A DNA stretch of 64,000 nucleotides. It comes from Piliocolobus tephrosceles. Taxonomy: Eukaryota > Chordata > Mammalia > Primates > Cercopithecidae. The notes under the pieces were generated by a model, which worked only from the letters and a program-made list of their open reading frames with translations, made no database searches and had not been told where the DNA came from. Location of the stretch: NCBI RefSeq assembly GCF_002776525.5, contig NC_045447.1:21226965-21290964 (forward strand). Direction: 5' to 3'. Shown here piece by piece: positions 1 through 11,230 of this stretch; the stretch's first letter is position 1; each line of letters begins with the position of its first letter. A program made the translations under genes and the position numbers.

Positions 1-599
1 AATTCTTATTTTTATTATTTGGAATTAGAACTGGAAACAAATTGTAAGCATTATCTAGTAACTCCTATAATTTAAGTAAGTTCCTTAACAAACTCTTTGA
101 ATGTCAATTTTTTATTTGTATAAATAAAGAATTGATTAATACAGATTAATACAACTTAACTCATAGGGATGTGGATGATTTAATTAAGAGAGTCAAAGGT
201 TGACAAAGCAGACGAAGCATAGAAAAGTTACATACACTAGGAAAATAAGTCACTTCGACATCAGTCCATGACCGATGGAGCCCTTGTTCTCATGGATTGT
301 GTCTCAGACAAGTAAATTATCATTTTCATAAAAGCTATACTGGGGAAGAACAGGGTACTTTGGGAGCCTAGAGAGGGAAATGATCAAGCAAGATTTCCCA
401 GGGGAAATGATATCTAAATTTATACGAAAAAGATGAGTCAATGAGAACCAGATGAAAAGAAGTGGTGGGGCGTGAAGAACAGAAAGCAATGGCACAGGAG
501 TGAGAGGAGGCTTGGAACTAGAGAAAGTCTAGTAAGTTTGAGGAAATAAAAGCAGTCCAGTATGTCTAGGGCTACAAGTATGTATCAGACACTACATGA
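1..599. other. unique AT-rich DNA, no gene seen
   Basis: No open frame with a recognisable product and no repeat I can name. Short open frames here have no family features. Confidence 0.6.
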
Positions 600-720
600 A
601 GCACCTCAAAATTATTATCAAAATTGATCTTTCTATAGCCCTATGAATTAAAGTTATAATCACCCCTTCAACAATGAGAAAACTGAATGCCAGTTAAAAG
701 TTATTACTTAGGTAAAGTAA
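600..720 (-). repeat. MIR SINE fragment
   Basis: The stretch around AATGAGAAAACTGAATGCC followed by a degraded TTACTTAGG matches the antisense MIR core (gaggaaactgaggc...gttaagtaactt). It is old and diverged; edges are approximate. Confidence 0.5.
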
Positions 721-1879
721 AATAAATGAATAAAAGAAATATAAGGAAGAGCCGAATTAGAATTAAAGTCCTCCAGTTCCAAAGCCAATGACTTTTCCAC
801 TGCCAAAGGGAAAAATAGAGCTCAAAAAGAGAAGAAAACTGGAGGAGCCAGTACCCCTAACTCTGAGGTTTCCAACCATTAATCCTGAGAGACAGGGTGG
901 GCAGGTGACCATGGGGCCCCAATGCGTGTTTATTGAAGCTGGAAAGATGAAAGAAAGGGGTAGCCAGTGTGGTCTCCCCATGGTAGTATCCAAAGTTTAA
1001 TCCTTCTAGGAGAAAGGAATAGTCTTTGGCAAGCACGATTTTCAGACAGTTCAGATGCTTAGGAAACTCTAAAGAAGCTGTGAGGACAGAACAGGCAGAC
1101 CTCACAGAGAGAAACATGACTTTAGACAGGATCCTGAACATTTAGACCTGATCTGCAATTGCAGTCTCGCTGGGAATTTGTGTCCCACAGTGAGTGATTA
1201 CAGCTTTCTGTAAGCACAAGTGGCCTTCCTGATAAAATTCAGCTCCAAGGAATTAGGGAAGAGGCCCTCATTTGGTTATTTTTCAAGGCCCTTCCTATCT
1301 CAGGCTAGCAGCTTTATTGTTCTGTGGCTGCTTCAAACGACCTTCTCTGGAAAGACCAGCACATTCTCTCCCTGCGCCTTATCGGCCTTTCTCAGACCCG
1401 CTCATTTGCCTAATGGCATCTCCACAAAAGCAGTAGAAAGCTCCAAATCTGAGCTGAGCAACTTCTCGCTTTTGGCCAGCTGCAAGAATTCCCCTGGCCT
1501 CTGTTGGAGGCTCAGAACTCACCGAATATCCCTGCTTTCCAACTTTTGACCTTGCTGCAGTCGATGCAGACATGAGAATTTGCTGGGACTCAGACCTTCA
1601 AGACCCACTGGGTTCTCCAACATGTCATGTTCTCCAGTATTCATTAGCTGACAATGCACCTATTTGTCCCAGGCTGCTTGCTGCTTCACTTTCGTGTTTG
1701 GACTATGAGCAGGGAGCAGGGGTGGATAGAGACAATATTGAGTGATGGGTAATAGTTTTCTGATGAGATAGATTTAAGGAATCTTACACCTAGGTGTTTG
1801 ACCTTACATGCTACTTAGATTGTCAAAGTTGCATTCTTATTCATAAAACAGTTATAACCACTGCCTTTCACTTTACCCA
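721..1879. other. unique DNA, no gene seen
   Basis: Short open frames on both strands (for example 1220-1549 and 857-1141) have no recognisable domains and overlap each other. No repeat was recognised. Confidence 0.5.
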
Positions 1880-2200
1880 CTCTACTTGGTCATACCAACC
1901 TACCTAACTTCCCTTGATTAGGACAAATATTTCAGTGCCCCAGGGTCTTTGCACTTGCACCTCCCTTGGTCTGATATGCGTTTGGGTCTTCTCAAATGTC
2001 AACTAATCCGAGAAGCCTTCTCTAATATAAAAAGCAACTCTGTCTCTCCTGCAATTCGCTAAGCCCTTAAACAATGTTTTTCATCACACCACCTATTGGG
2101 TTCTGCTACACTATTATGTTTTAAATTTGTTTTATTTTTTGGCAACCCGAGAACATAAGCTTTATGTGCACTGGGAATAAATTTCTCCCTTTTTTCTAGT
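1880..2200 (+). repeat. L2 LINE 3' fragment
   Basis: The segment contains the L2 series: GGGTCTTTGCACTTGC, then TCTCAAATGTCA, then GAGAAGCCTTCTCT, then GAACATAAGCTTTATG, all in consensus order on the plus strand. It is diverged and non-coding. Confidence 0.75.
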
Positions 2201-2309
2201 TCTATCAAATTACCCTTTACATAAAATTATAATGCATTTACTCATTTTAATGCATATTTTCATGAGGTTTTGAAAAATAAATATACTGTGATCAGATATA
2301 GGATATTTT

Positions 2310-2725
2310 TGGTCACCCTCAAAAGTTCTCTGTGACACCCACTCCTCATCCTACACAACACATTGATCTGCTTTCTATAACTATAGATTCGTTTTCCTCT
2401 TCTCAAATTCATAAAAATTGAAGTATACAAAAAGTATTGTTTTTGTGTGTCTGGCTCTGTTCATTGAATATAATTTCAAGATTCATTCACGTTCTTCTAA
2501 TGATTTGCTGTTTGTTTCTTTTTATTAGTAAATAGTATTCAATTGTCATGAATGTATCACAATTAATCTCCTGACCTTTTGATGAACATTTAGGTTGTTG
2601 CTAGGTTGGGGCTACTATAAATAGAGCCACTAGGAACATTGCATACAAGTCTTTCTGTGAATATATTTTTTTCATTTTTATTAGATAAACACCTAGGAAT
2701 AGAACTGTTACTAGGTAATAGGTTA
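2310..2725 (-). repeat. Old L1 (L1M type) ORF2 3' segment, antisense
   Basis: Antisense landmarks of an old L1 ORF2 end appear in order: TGATCTGCTTTCTATAACTA, GTGTCTGGCT, GAACATTTAGGTTGTTGCTA, GGGGCTACTATAAATA and AAACACCTAGGAATAGAA. The copy is 5' and 3' truncated and heavily mutated. Confidence 0.75.
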
Positions 2726-2749
2726 AGTGTAGTTTAACTCATCTCTAAA

Positions 2750-2832
2750 TCTCTACTATTTTGCTGATATATCTGTACTATTTAGAACAGTGCCTAGCAT
2801 GTGCTAGGCATCCAGTAAATATTCATCAATTG
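2750..2832 (+). repeat. L2/MIR 3'-end fragment
   Basis: TAGAACAGTGCCTAGCATGT followed by CCAGTAAATATTCATCAATTG matches the shared L2/MIR 3' end in sense orientation. Confidence 0.5.
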
Positions 2833-3639
2833 AAAAACTTTAACAATTAACTATAAGAGCAGATCTAAGTCCAGATTACTCTACAGCCCAAGTTAGAGCT
2901 TTGTCCACTGCTTCAAACTGATAGGTGGGGGATATTATTGATGTGTAGCCTCCGTCTCAGACTTGGATGGGCAATGCCTATGTGAGCAGCTCCTATGAGT
3001 CCCTTGCTGAAACCATTCACGATAGAACGTGAGTGGAGACAACTCTGACACCCTGACATGAGGCAATGTTTCCCTGGCCTTTATATTTAACAGAACTTGC
3101 CTGGCTGTTCCCTTGCCACCGGGGAGTTGCTGTTATAATCCCCAGAGTTCTTCCTCTCCAGACTCTCGCAATCCCATTATCCTCCTGCCTGGAGAGACAA
3201 GCTCGTCTGACAACACTGCCAGCACAGGGACTCGTGGATGTATTAAATTCACCACCTGGTGACTATAATTAAAATTCCTCTCCTTTGATTTATTTTGGTT
3301 GGGGGAAAGAAATCATTTAAGTTCTTGGAGGTACAGATAAGAGATGATATATGTCCCATCTATTTCCATGATAGTAACACTTCCTGCCGCTAACACAGAT
3401 GGAAACGCAACTTCAATCACATCCACACTTGACTACCTGTAGGGGAGGAAAGATGAGGTGGTAGTGGGAAAAAAAAGAAGAAAAGAGAAGTAGTCTAGAG
3501 GAAGGACATAATGAGAAACATGCATGAATTTCTGGGGAAGAGATTTAAACCAAAGAAAGACGTGCATCTGCTTGATACACAGAATTGCCTTTTCCAACTC
3601 AGAATGCAGTCCCTCTTTTCTATCAGTTGAAGAGTAGGA
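2833..3639. other. unique DNA, no gene seen
   Basis: No recognised repeat and no convincing coding frame. A palindromic E-box region (CACCTGGTG) lies near 3251. Confidence 0.45.
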
Positions 3640-3925
3640 TATCACCTTGAAGATGATCTAATCCAGGAGTTTTTATCCTGATATCCAGAGGTAGACTTGT
3701 AGGGAAATTACAAACTTCCAGACATTGAAGAGGGCAGTAAAAGTACCTAGCTTTTCCTCTCAAAGGAGTCTAATGACTACAAAGACATTAACAGACCCAG
3801 TCAAATCCCCAAATTTTAAGTTAAAGATACTTAAATCCAGAGAAATAAGGAACTTACCCAAATTCATACTGCTGGTTTATGTCACAGTTAAAACCAGCAC
3901 GCAAGTTTCCTGACTCTCATATTTC
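3640..3925 (-). repeat. MIR-like SINE, diverged
   Basis: GATGATCTAATCCAGG, then CCAGAGAAATAAGGAACTTA and CTTACCCAAATTCATACTGC, resemble the antisense MIR body. It is degraded and the assignment is tentative. Confidence 0.4.
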
Positions 3926-3932
3926 ATCTTAG

Positions 3933-4379
3933 TGCTTGCCCGTAAAAGAACACATTCCTCAGCCCTGGGCCCAGTACAAACACATTCCTCCATATATCTT
4001 TTGTCTCAACTTCCTGGGCCCAGTACAAACACATTCCTCCATATATCTCAGTCCTGGGCCCAGTACAAACACCAACTGGAGAGTCCCCGATAAGGACACA
4101 ACCGTTTGTGGAGTGGTTTTACTGAAAGCACGGGAACCAGTAGAAAACTGCTAAATGTATAACTTAAAATGTTAACCAAAAGAATTCCCTTGTTCCTCTG
4201 TAACCTTACATATCCTGTTTACATCGGGCTATAAAAAGCGGGCACATGCATCGTTCAGGGCCCTCTTGTATGCCGTGGAGCGGAGGGACCAAGTTCGAAC
4301 TTGCAGTAAAGATTTTTGCCGCTTGGCTTTGACTCTGGACTCTGGTGGTCTTCGGGGAATAAACGGTCTGGGCATAACA
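3933..4379 (+). mobile_element. Solo retroviral LTR (ERV class, family not assigned)
   Basis: The segment has LTR architecture: a U3-like region with direct repeats (3964-4072), a TATA-like GCTATAAAAAGC near 4230, a probable R region, the signal-like AGTAAAG near 4306 and GAATAAACG near 4357, and a probable CA-3' end near 4379. No retroviral gag, pol or env lies beside it, so it is probably a solo LTR. The 5' edge (TGCTTGCC at 3933) and a TSD are not certain. The family was not recognised. Confidence 0.55.
3964..4072 (+). repeat. Direct repeats in the LTR U3 region
   Basis: A 36-bp unit starting CCTGGGCCCAGTACAAACAC occurs at 3964-3999 and 4013-4048, and a third copy starts at 4053 and diverges after about 20 bp. 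Part of a further unit (ACACATTCCTC) precedes the first copy. Tandem repeats of this kind are common in retroviral enhancers. Confidence 0.85.
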
Positions 4380-4897
4380 CCTGCCTACCTGTTAGCAGGT
4401 GGCTCTGTATTTGCTCTGTATTCTAATCAGACCCCATAACAACTCCTGGAGATGGACAAGGCAGGTGTAACTAATGCCTTTTGATAGAAGAGAAAAAGAA
4501 GCTCAGAGCAACGCAGTCAACTCACTTATTCAAGATGTACTTAGTAGCCCTAAATTGGTGTGGCTTCAGGGATCATGATTCTAATATCTCCTTCAATCAA
4601 CAACAGATCTTTACACCCTCACGTGTGGTGCTCCCCAGGCCTGCACAAGTGTGGGTGTGGCTTCAGAGTACTGGGCCAATCAGAGTATGTCACTCTTCGG
4701 GTAACTTTGACCCAAGGTGTGAGTACATGGTCCAAGCTGAGCCAATCAGAAACCTCATCTGGATTTTGTTTTTAAACTGAAATTGAAAGTGAGTTCTTGA
4801 TCTCTGATAAATGATTGAGGAAGTGACACCAGATGAAATGATTGCTGCACAGAGAGGGCTAGGAGAATACAACTGGCCCAGCATGGATGAAGGAAAA
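4380..4897. other. Non-coding DNA with two CCAAT boxes
   Basis: GCCAATCAG occurs at 4675-4683 and again at 4741-4749, the core bound by NF-Y, 66 bp apart in the same orientation. The surrounding 4560-4880 block may be an old interspersed repeat I cannot name. Overlapping open frames here have no recognised product. Confidence 0.4.
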
Positions 4898-4935
4898 AGA
4901 CAAAATCAAAACAAAACAAAACAAAAACAAAATAT
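4898..4935 (+). repeat. (CAAAA)n simple repeat
   Basis: Imperfect CAAAA/CAAAAA units in tandem. Confidence 0.75.
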
Positions 4936-5987
4936 CTTAACATAAATCCTTTGGTCTTTTTTCCCCAAGGCTTACTTTTCCATCACTTCCTTATCTATGC
5001 AATATCCTAGTATGCTCCTAATAATTCTTTTTTGGGTGGCGGTGAAGTAGAGGAAAATGCTTGGATAAACTACATTCAGGGAGATATGCTATTTGCACCT
5101 GAGTTCTGCCTAACAGAATGCCTAAGTGTTAGTCAGCTGGCTTAAGCCCGGGCCATCTCCCTTGGACTGGGTCTCTTTGAGAAAGCCTTCAGTGTTATTT
5201 TCCACAACCACTTACACACCTTCACTGTCAGCAGGGAGCAGGAAGATGTCTGGGGGAATTGGCTTAGCACTAAAAGCAGGACCCTGAGGATAGCGGCTCT
5301 CTCTTCCCTCTAATCTCAAAGTTAAGAGGAAGGTTTCTTATCCCTGTTCTTTCTCTCTTTATTTCTCTCACTTCCTCTCTCCTTATACTGGCTCCCTGGC
5401 ATCTTTTACTATCCGTGGAGTTCTGATGCCCCCTGCTGCTGGCTGCAGGCTGCTGGCTGCTAACTGCAAGAAACACTGGTTGCAGGCTCTGTGTTGGTTG
5501 TCTGTGCTAGTTCTTCCACCTCTCATTATGTTTTTCTCTTATGTGATCTAAGACTCTGGCTGTGTTTTCTCACCATCCCTGTGCCCCTTGTATCTTTTCC
5601 CCCACACACCTCATCTTTCTCATCGCTTTTTTCCTCTCTCAGTTTCAGTTTTCAACTTCATCTGCCTTCATCTGTATCTCAGTCTATCTCTCTGAATTCC
5701 TGGTTCCTGCATCTCGATCTGTGTCACTGACTCAGCTTCTGTTGCACGCCCTCACCCACTCATCAGTGGAATGTTTTTTGTTTTTGTTTGATTGTTTTTT
5801 TCACAGAGAGACTCGCCACATGATCCTCTCATTGTCCTAAGAAAATTTAACATGCAGGTGATTAGCCTTGCTGAGTAGGCAGGGTGGTTAGCTCTCTGCA
5901 CAGAAAGTTCTCCTAACTGAAAAATAAAGCATTTTTCCAGGGTTCTAGAAAGTTAGATTTCTTCCACAGTTTTGTGTAATATTTGGC
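4936..5987. other. unique DNA, pyrimidine-rich in part
   Basis: 5340-5740 is rich in C and T on the plus strand, which opens long but composition-driven frames. A short GCTGCTGGCTGCAGGCTGCT block lies near 5432. No gene recognised. Confidence 0.45.
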
Positions 5988-6010
5988 TTTTTTTTTTTTT
6001 TTTTTTTTTT
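5988..6010. repeat. poly(T) run, 23 bases
   Basis: Uninterrupted T run with no Alu or L1 body next to it. Confidence 0.9.
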
Positions 6011-6489
6011 CTGAGGTGTAGGATTTTAAAATTTATACCTGGTAGGACCTAGAAGTAGGGAGTAGGTGAGTATTGAAAAGCTCTGGGGCATGTTCTAGAT
6101 TGGAGAAGGGAGTTATGGAAGCTATGGTTCCAGGGCTCCCTGTGAGAGGGCAGTGCTTGTCACATTTGTGCCTGAGCTGCTCTGTGGATGAGGTGCCTGC
6201 TCAACAGGTCCTGTTGATGGATCGACTCTTCGGTTCATAGGACTAATATTCTAAGAATCCCACTGGCCTGGGTTTGTTTTTCTACCAAAGGGAGCTATCA
6301 TTAGCATTTGAGACAAATACCCAGACAACATCCCCAAAGTGTATCTCCATCCATCTGGGTTCACAGGAGGGAGGGTGTATGCTGGCTTATGGAAAGAATA
6401 TGATTTACACTAGTGCCTGTGGCTCTCCAAAGGAGAATGCAGCTTAGGGGTAGCACGAAAGGGTGTGTACAAAACACCAACAGGCCAGG
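6011..6489. other. unique DNA, no gene seen
   Basis: No recognised repeat or coding frame. Confidence 0.5.
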
Positions 6490-6625
6490 TGAACTGCATA
6501 CGTGATTCCACTGTCACTCTCAAACATCCTGCAAAGGCTTGTTTTCTGGATAAAGAAACTGAGCTTCAGAGAGGTTAGGTACATTCACAGCCGGTAAGTA
6601 GCAAGGTTTAAATCTGTCTTTCAGG
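6490..6625 (-). repeat. MIR SINE
   Basis: AAAGAAACTGAGCTTCAGAG followed by GGTTAGGTACATTCACAGCC is the antisense MIR core. Confidence 0.65.
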
Positions 6626-6779
6626 GGCAAAACCATCAGGAATATAAATCAAAAGCGCAGGTTAGGTCATAAGGAGACCTTGGACTAGACTCTTTACTTC
6701 CCTGGGCTCGAGTTTGATGATGGAGTCGTCTCATGATATTCTGGGGTCTCTCTAAATTGTAACATATCAAGGTTCTGTC

Positions 6780-6985
6780 ACTCTGTCTACTACTCACTAC
6801 TTGCCCTGACAGCTTTCCAATTTGTTCTGCTGTTTAATTTATGAGAACATATATATGTCTGTAAATTGTACATTAGTGGGTTTCTCTGAAGGCAAAGATT
6901 ATGTCATCATCAAGCTTTGGTTTCTCACAGTGCTTAACACCTTGTTGTTTTAAATGTAGTAGACATTAAGTTTTTGTTTTTATTT
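6780..6985 (+). repeat. L2 LINE 3' end, diverged
   Basis: CTCTGAAGGCAAAGATTATG, then CACAGTGCTTAACACCTTG and GTAGACATTAAG, resemble the L2 3' end in sense orientation. Confidence 0.5.
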
Positions 6986-7839
6986 TCTGAAAGCAGAAAG
7001 AGTGAGAAGGAACAACTCAAGCAGGTAAGCTAGAGAGAAAACACAAGACAGGAAGAAAGGAAGGGGAAACATTAGAATGTGTTTCATTACATGACAGGAC
7101 TCATTTAAGACATAACAGAAGCTTCATTGTTTTTTCACTTTTTGTCTTTAAGTGCTGATTCTTAAAAAGGACCAAAAATATTAAAACATAAAGAATTAGT
7201 AGCCTGCCGAATATCAAATTGGGGATGAAAATGTCAACTCTCTCAAATTAGAAAGAAATCCAGGAAGAAGGCAGTACCTATTCTAAAGGGTTACATCTTT
7301 GAAATCACCTTTGTAGGTGTACATTTATCCTACAAAGCAAGACGCCTCTGGAGTGCAAACACACTTTTCCCAGCTTCAGGAAAACCACTCAGCATGCCAC
7401 AGCCCCTGGAGGAGCCCGTTCCCACCATTATCACAGCCTCCCCGCAGAGCAGCCTCTCCAGGACAGATGCTAACAATTGATAGCAAACACCTCACACTTA
7501 AATCCATCAATGAAAAGACTGTTACAATAACAGCAGCGATTTTATGTGGCTACTGATTTCTTTGGGGCCTCCCAAACTCAAAGGTAAGAAATAATAACAG
7601 GTCATTTTTCATCAAGACAGACGATGCAGAAGGGCGATTGGAGCAGAGGTGCTTCCAGTGAACTGTGTTGCCCATGTGAGCACTGTCAAAAAAAGGAAAA
7701 AACTCACCTCCTGGGAGGCTCTTGTGTTTGGGCTGATTAAAAAAGCAACACAGTAATCAAGACAGCACCAGGCAATCCCACGTTCCTGGGTAAACCCATC
7801 GCTGTGATTTTACCTGAGTCTGCAAATAAGATTCTGTGA
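6986..7839. other. unique DNA, no gene seen
   Basis: The plus-strand open frame at 7317-7556 has no domain I recognise. No repeat named. Confidence 0.45.
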
Positions 7840-7955
7840 CTGGTAAAAGGATAACTATTATCCCATTTCACAGATGGACAAAGAGAGACTCATGGGAGAC
7901 AGTGGCAGAACTAGGACTAGACACAGAGCTTCTCCCTCTTTAATCCAGTATTTTT
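7840..7955 (-). repeat. MIR SINE
   Basis: ATTATCCCATTTCACAGATG followed by GTGGCAGAACTAGGACTAGA is the antisense MIR core and tRNA-related part. Confidence 0.6.
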
Positions 7956-8039
7956 TTATTTGCTTTTTTCTCCCTTGAATTGAACAGCAAGGAGACAATC
8001 CAGTGATACAGATCTAAACATTAAAGGAGTCAACCCAAA

Positions 8040-8310
8040 TTGTGCTTTAGAAGAATATTTAATGACCTGTGAAAACGTTTACAATACAAAATGTAGTTAG
8101 AAAATAACTATGTGTGCACAAGTGTATTATAATTCCAATTATGAAGAAATTTTATATAGACACATACACACATTATATATCAACCAGAAAGTATCTCTGG
8201 ATATAATGAATGACTTTGGCTTCTTCCTTAGGCTTTCCTCTACTTTATACATTTCTTACATTCTGCACATGTTTCTAATGTTTCTAAAAGTTAAGTTGAA
8301 TATATAATTT
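8040..8310 (+). repeat. Old LINE 3'UTR fragment (L1M-like)
   Basis: The order 'CCTGTGAAAACGTTTACAAT ... AATTCCAATTATG ... GTATCTCTGGAT ... TTCTGCACATGTTT' resembles an old L1 3'UTR in sense orientation. Family uncertain. Confidence 0.4.
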
Positions 8311-8489
8311 GAATTAATAATATATATGTGTACAAACACACACCCACACACAAGTCAAAATTAGATCATCTCAAGGGAAAAAAAAAATGCTTTGCTTACT
8401 TTCTCTTGCTTTCTCTTATGGAGGACATAAAACCAATCAGGGATCGAATCCAAAGTCTTTGCTAGACAATCAACCTTACTACCTAAGTC

Positions 8490-8612
8490 AAATGCTTCAT
8501 CTCTCAGGGCTCACATCCTTCATCTACCAAAAAAGAGGTATATTCCTATTTACTGCCTAATTTATATGGTTTTTGAAAAAAATAAATGAAGAATCAAAAT
8601 TTTGTGCCTTGA
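8490..8612 (+). repeat. MIR SINE, diverged
   Basis: A degraded 'CTCAGGGCTCACATCCTTCA' then 'TATTTACTGCCTAATTTATA' run matches the sense MIR 3' half. Confidence 0.45.
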
Positions 8613-9239
8613 GTCCAAAGGTATAGGCAGACAGGAAGCTGGTAGGTGATGAGAGATGGGGAGCCCTTCTCTTGAAACCACAAATGTATTCAGAATTTCT
8701 TCCTGTCTTCACCAAGCTGTAGGCTGAAGCAGCCCCCGTGATTATCTCTTCCTAATCAACTGGGTGCCTATCTAGGGAGGCAGATGTAGCTCTGGTGGAG
8801 GGGGTGGGAGCCTCTAATTGCAGGATTTACATGAGAGGAGATTCCCCAGAGGCAGAAAAAGAGACAGCCTAGGAGACACCACAAGCTATTTCCTCAAGCA
8901 GAAAAAGACAAGGAGGCCTTGGGAAGAGGCTACCCTGTTTCTGGCCCTCAGGGTCTTTGTAGATGGAAAAGGAAGTTAAAATGGAACTGGGTGGAGAGGG
9001 ATGGGATTAAATTTGAGGTAACTTTATTGAATGGCTGCTTTCTGCAAGGCACTATGGGACTGGTAAGGGTGAAAATGCAACAGCAAAGAGTTCAGAAATA
9101 AGATTTTTCTAGTGCCTAGTGTGAGTCAGAAACTCTGTTAGAGTCTGTGTTTAAATGACCAAGTTGAATCTTGAAGAATAATTTGTGGGGTAGTCATTAA
9201 ATCCTCAATATCAGGCACACATTAAGCAAGAGCCTCCCA
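8613..9239. other. unique DNA, no gene seen
   Basis: No recognised repeat or coding frame. The 60-codon frame at 8919-9101 has no identifiable features. Confidence 0.45.
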
Positions 9240-9640
9240 GAATAACTGCAGGTCTTTCAAACATACCTTGCTTGCCTGCACGTGGCTTTCTTTTCAACTA
9301 GGCTTCCTTACAACATAAATGTTGTTCCTTTTACCTAGGATGCCCTTCCCACCCTCCCGACTTGAACAACACCTTCAGGAATTAGTGAACAACTGCCACT
9401 TCCTCTAAGAAACCTTCTTGTACCCCTCTACTCTCAAGCTAGTTGAAATTCTGAACTCCTGCTGCACTCTGCATTATTTTTTGTAATTACGTTTGCTTGT
9501 CTGCACCCCCATGAATTGGACATGTTATTTTGTGTTTTTGTTGTTGTTGTTGTTGCTTAGTTTGTTTCCCCCCACGTTTAGAATCCCTGGTGCCTAACAC
9601 AGTGTCCAGAGAAAAGAAAGTGCTCGATAAATGTTTATAC
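9240..9640 (+). repeat. L2 LINE 3' end
   Basis: L2 landmarks appear in order: TGTTCCTTTTACCTAGGATG, AAGAAACCTTCTTG, TCTGCATTATTTTTTG, then TGGTGCCTAACACAGTGTCC and GCTCGATAAATGTTTA at the 3' end. A short (GTT)n expansion at about 9536-9556 lies inside it. Confidence 0.7.
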
Positions 9641-10300
9641 TCTAAATATGAAACTTGATGAAGTCATGGAAAGATAGCAAAGGGTATATGGATAAATAAA
9701 TGAATGAGTGAATAAATGATATGTGAATAAATATATCAATGAAAGAAAGTAGAATGTTTCTAATACAGCTCTGAATCTTATAGATACAGACAATGAAAGG
9801 AAGTAAAAACCATGGGAACTGAGCAGAGATGGCAAAAACATACAGGACATACAAAGACCAACCTCAAAATAATGCCTCATCCAGGAAAACCATGGCTATT
9901 TTTAGCCTGCAGTTTCCCAAAAACAGCATCAAATTTCTTGCAATTGACCTGTGCATTTTGAAAATTTCCAGTCATCCTGCCAATTTTGTATCTGGTGCAT
10001 CCTTTGGGGCTCATGTAAAAGTTCCAGGCCCCCTAGATCTGCAAGGGGGGCAAATAACGTTCTCTGATCCTTCTGAATCAAGTTGTGCATGTGTGTGGCT
10101 TTCCAGCTAATTCTGATCATTGCTCTCATTTAGGATCTTCTGTAATGAAAATTTGTGTACCTTCAGCTAATAGGGTTGCTTTAAAAAATAGGAAAAAATT
10201 GCTGTGCCAAAGGGAAGGCTATACTAGAGAAAGTCTTGTATACCCCCATGAAATCTAGCATTTTATGGTTTCATAGTAGCACAACCACCAATCATAAAAT
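9641..10300. other. non-coding, partly low complexity
   Basis: 9680-9750 is an imperfect AATGA/AATAA repeat. The rest is unique; overlapping frames at 9829-10129 on both strands have no recognised product. Confidence 0.45.
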
Positions 10301-10308
10301 AGTATTTC

Positions 10309-10623
10309 TTTTCTTTTTTCTTTTTTCTTTTTTTTTTTTGAGATAAAGTCTCACTCTGTCACCCAGGCTGGAGTGCAGTGGCACAATCTCGGCTCACGGC
10401 AAGCTCCGCCTCCCGGGTTCATACCATTCTCCTGCCTCAGCCTCCCGAGTAGCTGGGATCACAGGTGCCTACCACCAGGCCTGGCTCATATTTTTGTATT
10501 TTTAGTAGAGACAGGGTTTCACCGTGTTAGCCAGGATGGTCTTGATCTCCTGACCTCGTGATCCACCCACCTTGGCCTCCCAAAGTGCTGGGATTAGAGG
10601 CATGATCCACCGTGCCCAGCCCC
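10309..10623 (-). mobile_element. AluY-type SINE
   Basis: Complete antisense Alu: oligo-T head, GAGATAAAGTCTCACTCTGT, both monomers joined by the T-rich linker, ending GTGCCCAGCC. The 'CTCCTGACCTCGTGATCCAC' form fits AluY. An 8-bp TSD AGTATTTC flanks it at 10301-10308 and 10624-10631. Confidence 0.9.
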
Positions 10624-10659
10624 AGTATTTCATTTTTAAAAATGTCTTGCCATTGGCAA

Positions 10660-10800
10660 AGAGATTGAGAGATATCATGTGCATTTTCTCATGTAATCTT
10701 CATGACACCCTTAGTGCAGTGGGCATAATCATCTTTCTTTGAGAGATGAAGAAACTGTGACTCAATGAGATGACTTACTTTTCTTTTGTCTCAGCTCCTC
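10660..10800 (-). repeat. MIR SINE
   Basis: CATGTAATCTTCATGACACC and AGATGAAGAAACTGTGACTC follow the antisense MIR order. Confidence 0.6.
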
Positions 10801-10919
10801 AGACACTTTGTAGATCTTCTTTCCTTTTCAATTCTCTTTTCTACCATAATAGAGACATGCTTACACATATCTGGTTCTTTTCTCCTTCTGGACATATAGA
10901 AGGACTATCCTTCCTGGAC

Positions 10920-11230
10920 CCTTCTAGATAGGAAGGGCCATGTTGCTAATTCTGATCAATGAGCTGTCAGGAGACGCACATGTCATTTGAGGATATAAAG
11001 CATTTCCTTGCTGATGCAACAGGCTCCAATACCCACTTCCACTCTCCAGGTCACATGTTTCCTTCTTCCTCTATTGGAGTCTCACATTGAGAAAGTGGAG
11101 CCACAAAACCAAAGCCACCTGGAGAGCTGAGCTATGACCCTGAAGAGGGGAGTTGATTTGGCATGAATGAGAATTAAACTTTTGTGGTGTTAACCTGAAG
11201 ACCTTTGAAAGTTATTTGGGGGTGCAATGT
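10920..11230 (+). repeat. Unassigned mammalian repeat
   Basis: The end ATGAGAATTAAACTTTTGTG followed by a degraded TTAACCTG, with upstream CACTTCCACTCTCCAGGTCA, resembles a common old mammalian repeat. I cannot assign the family. Confidence 0.3.
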
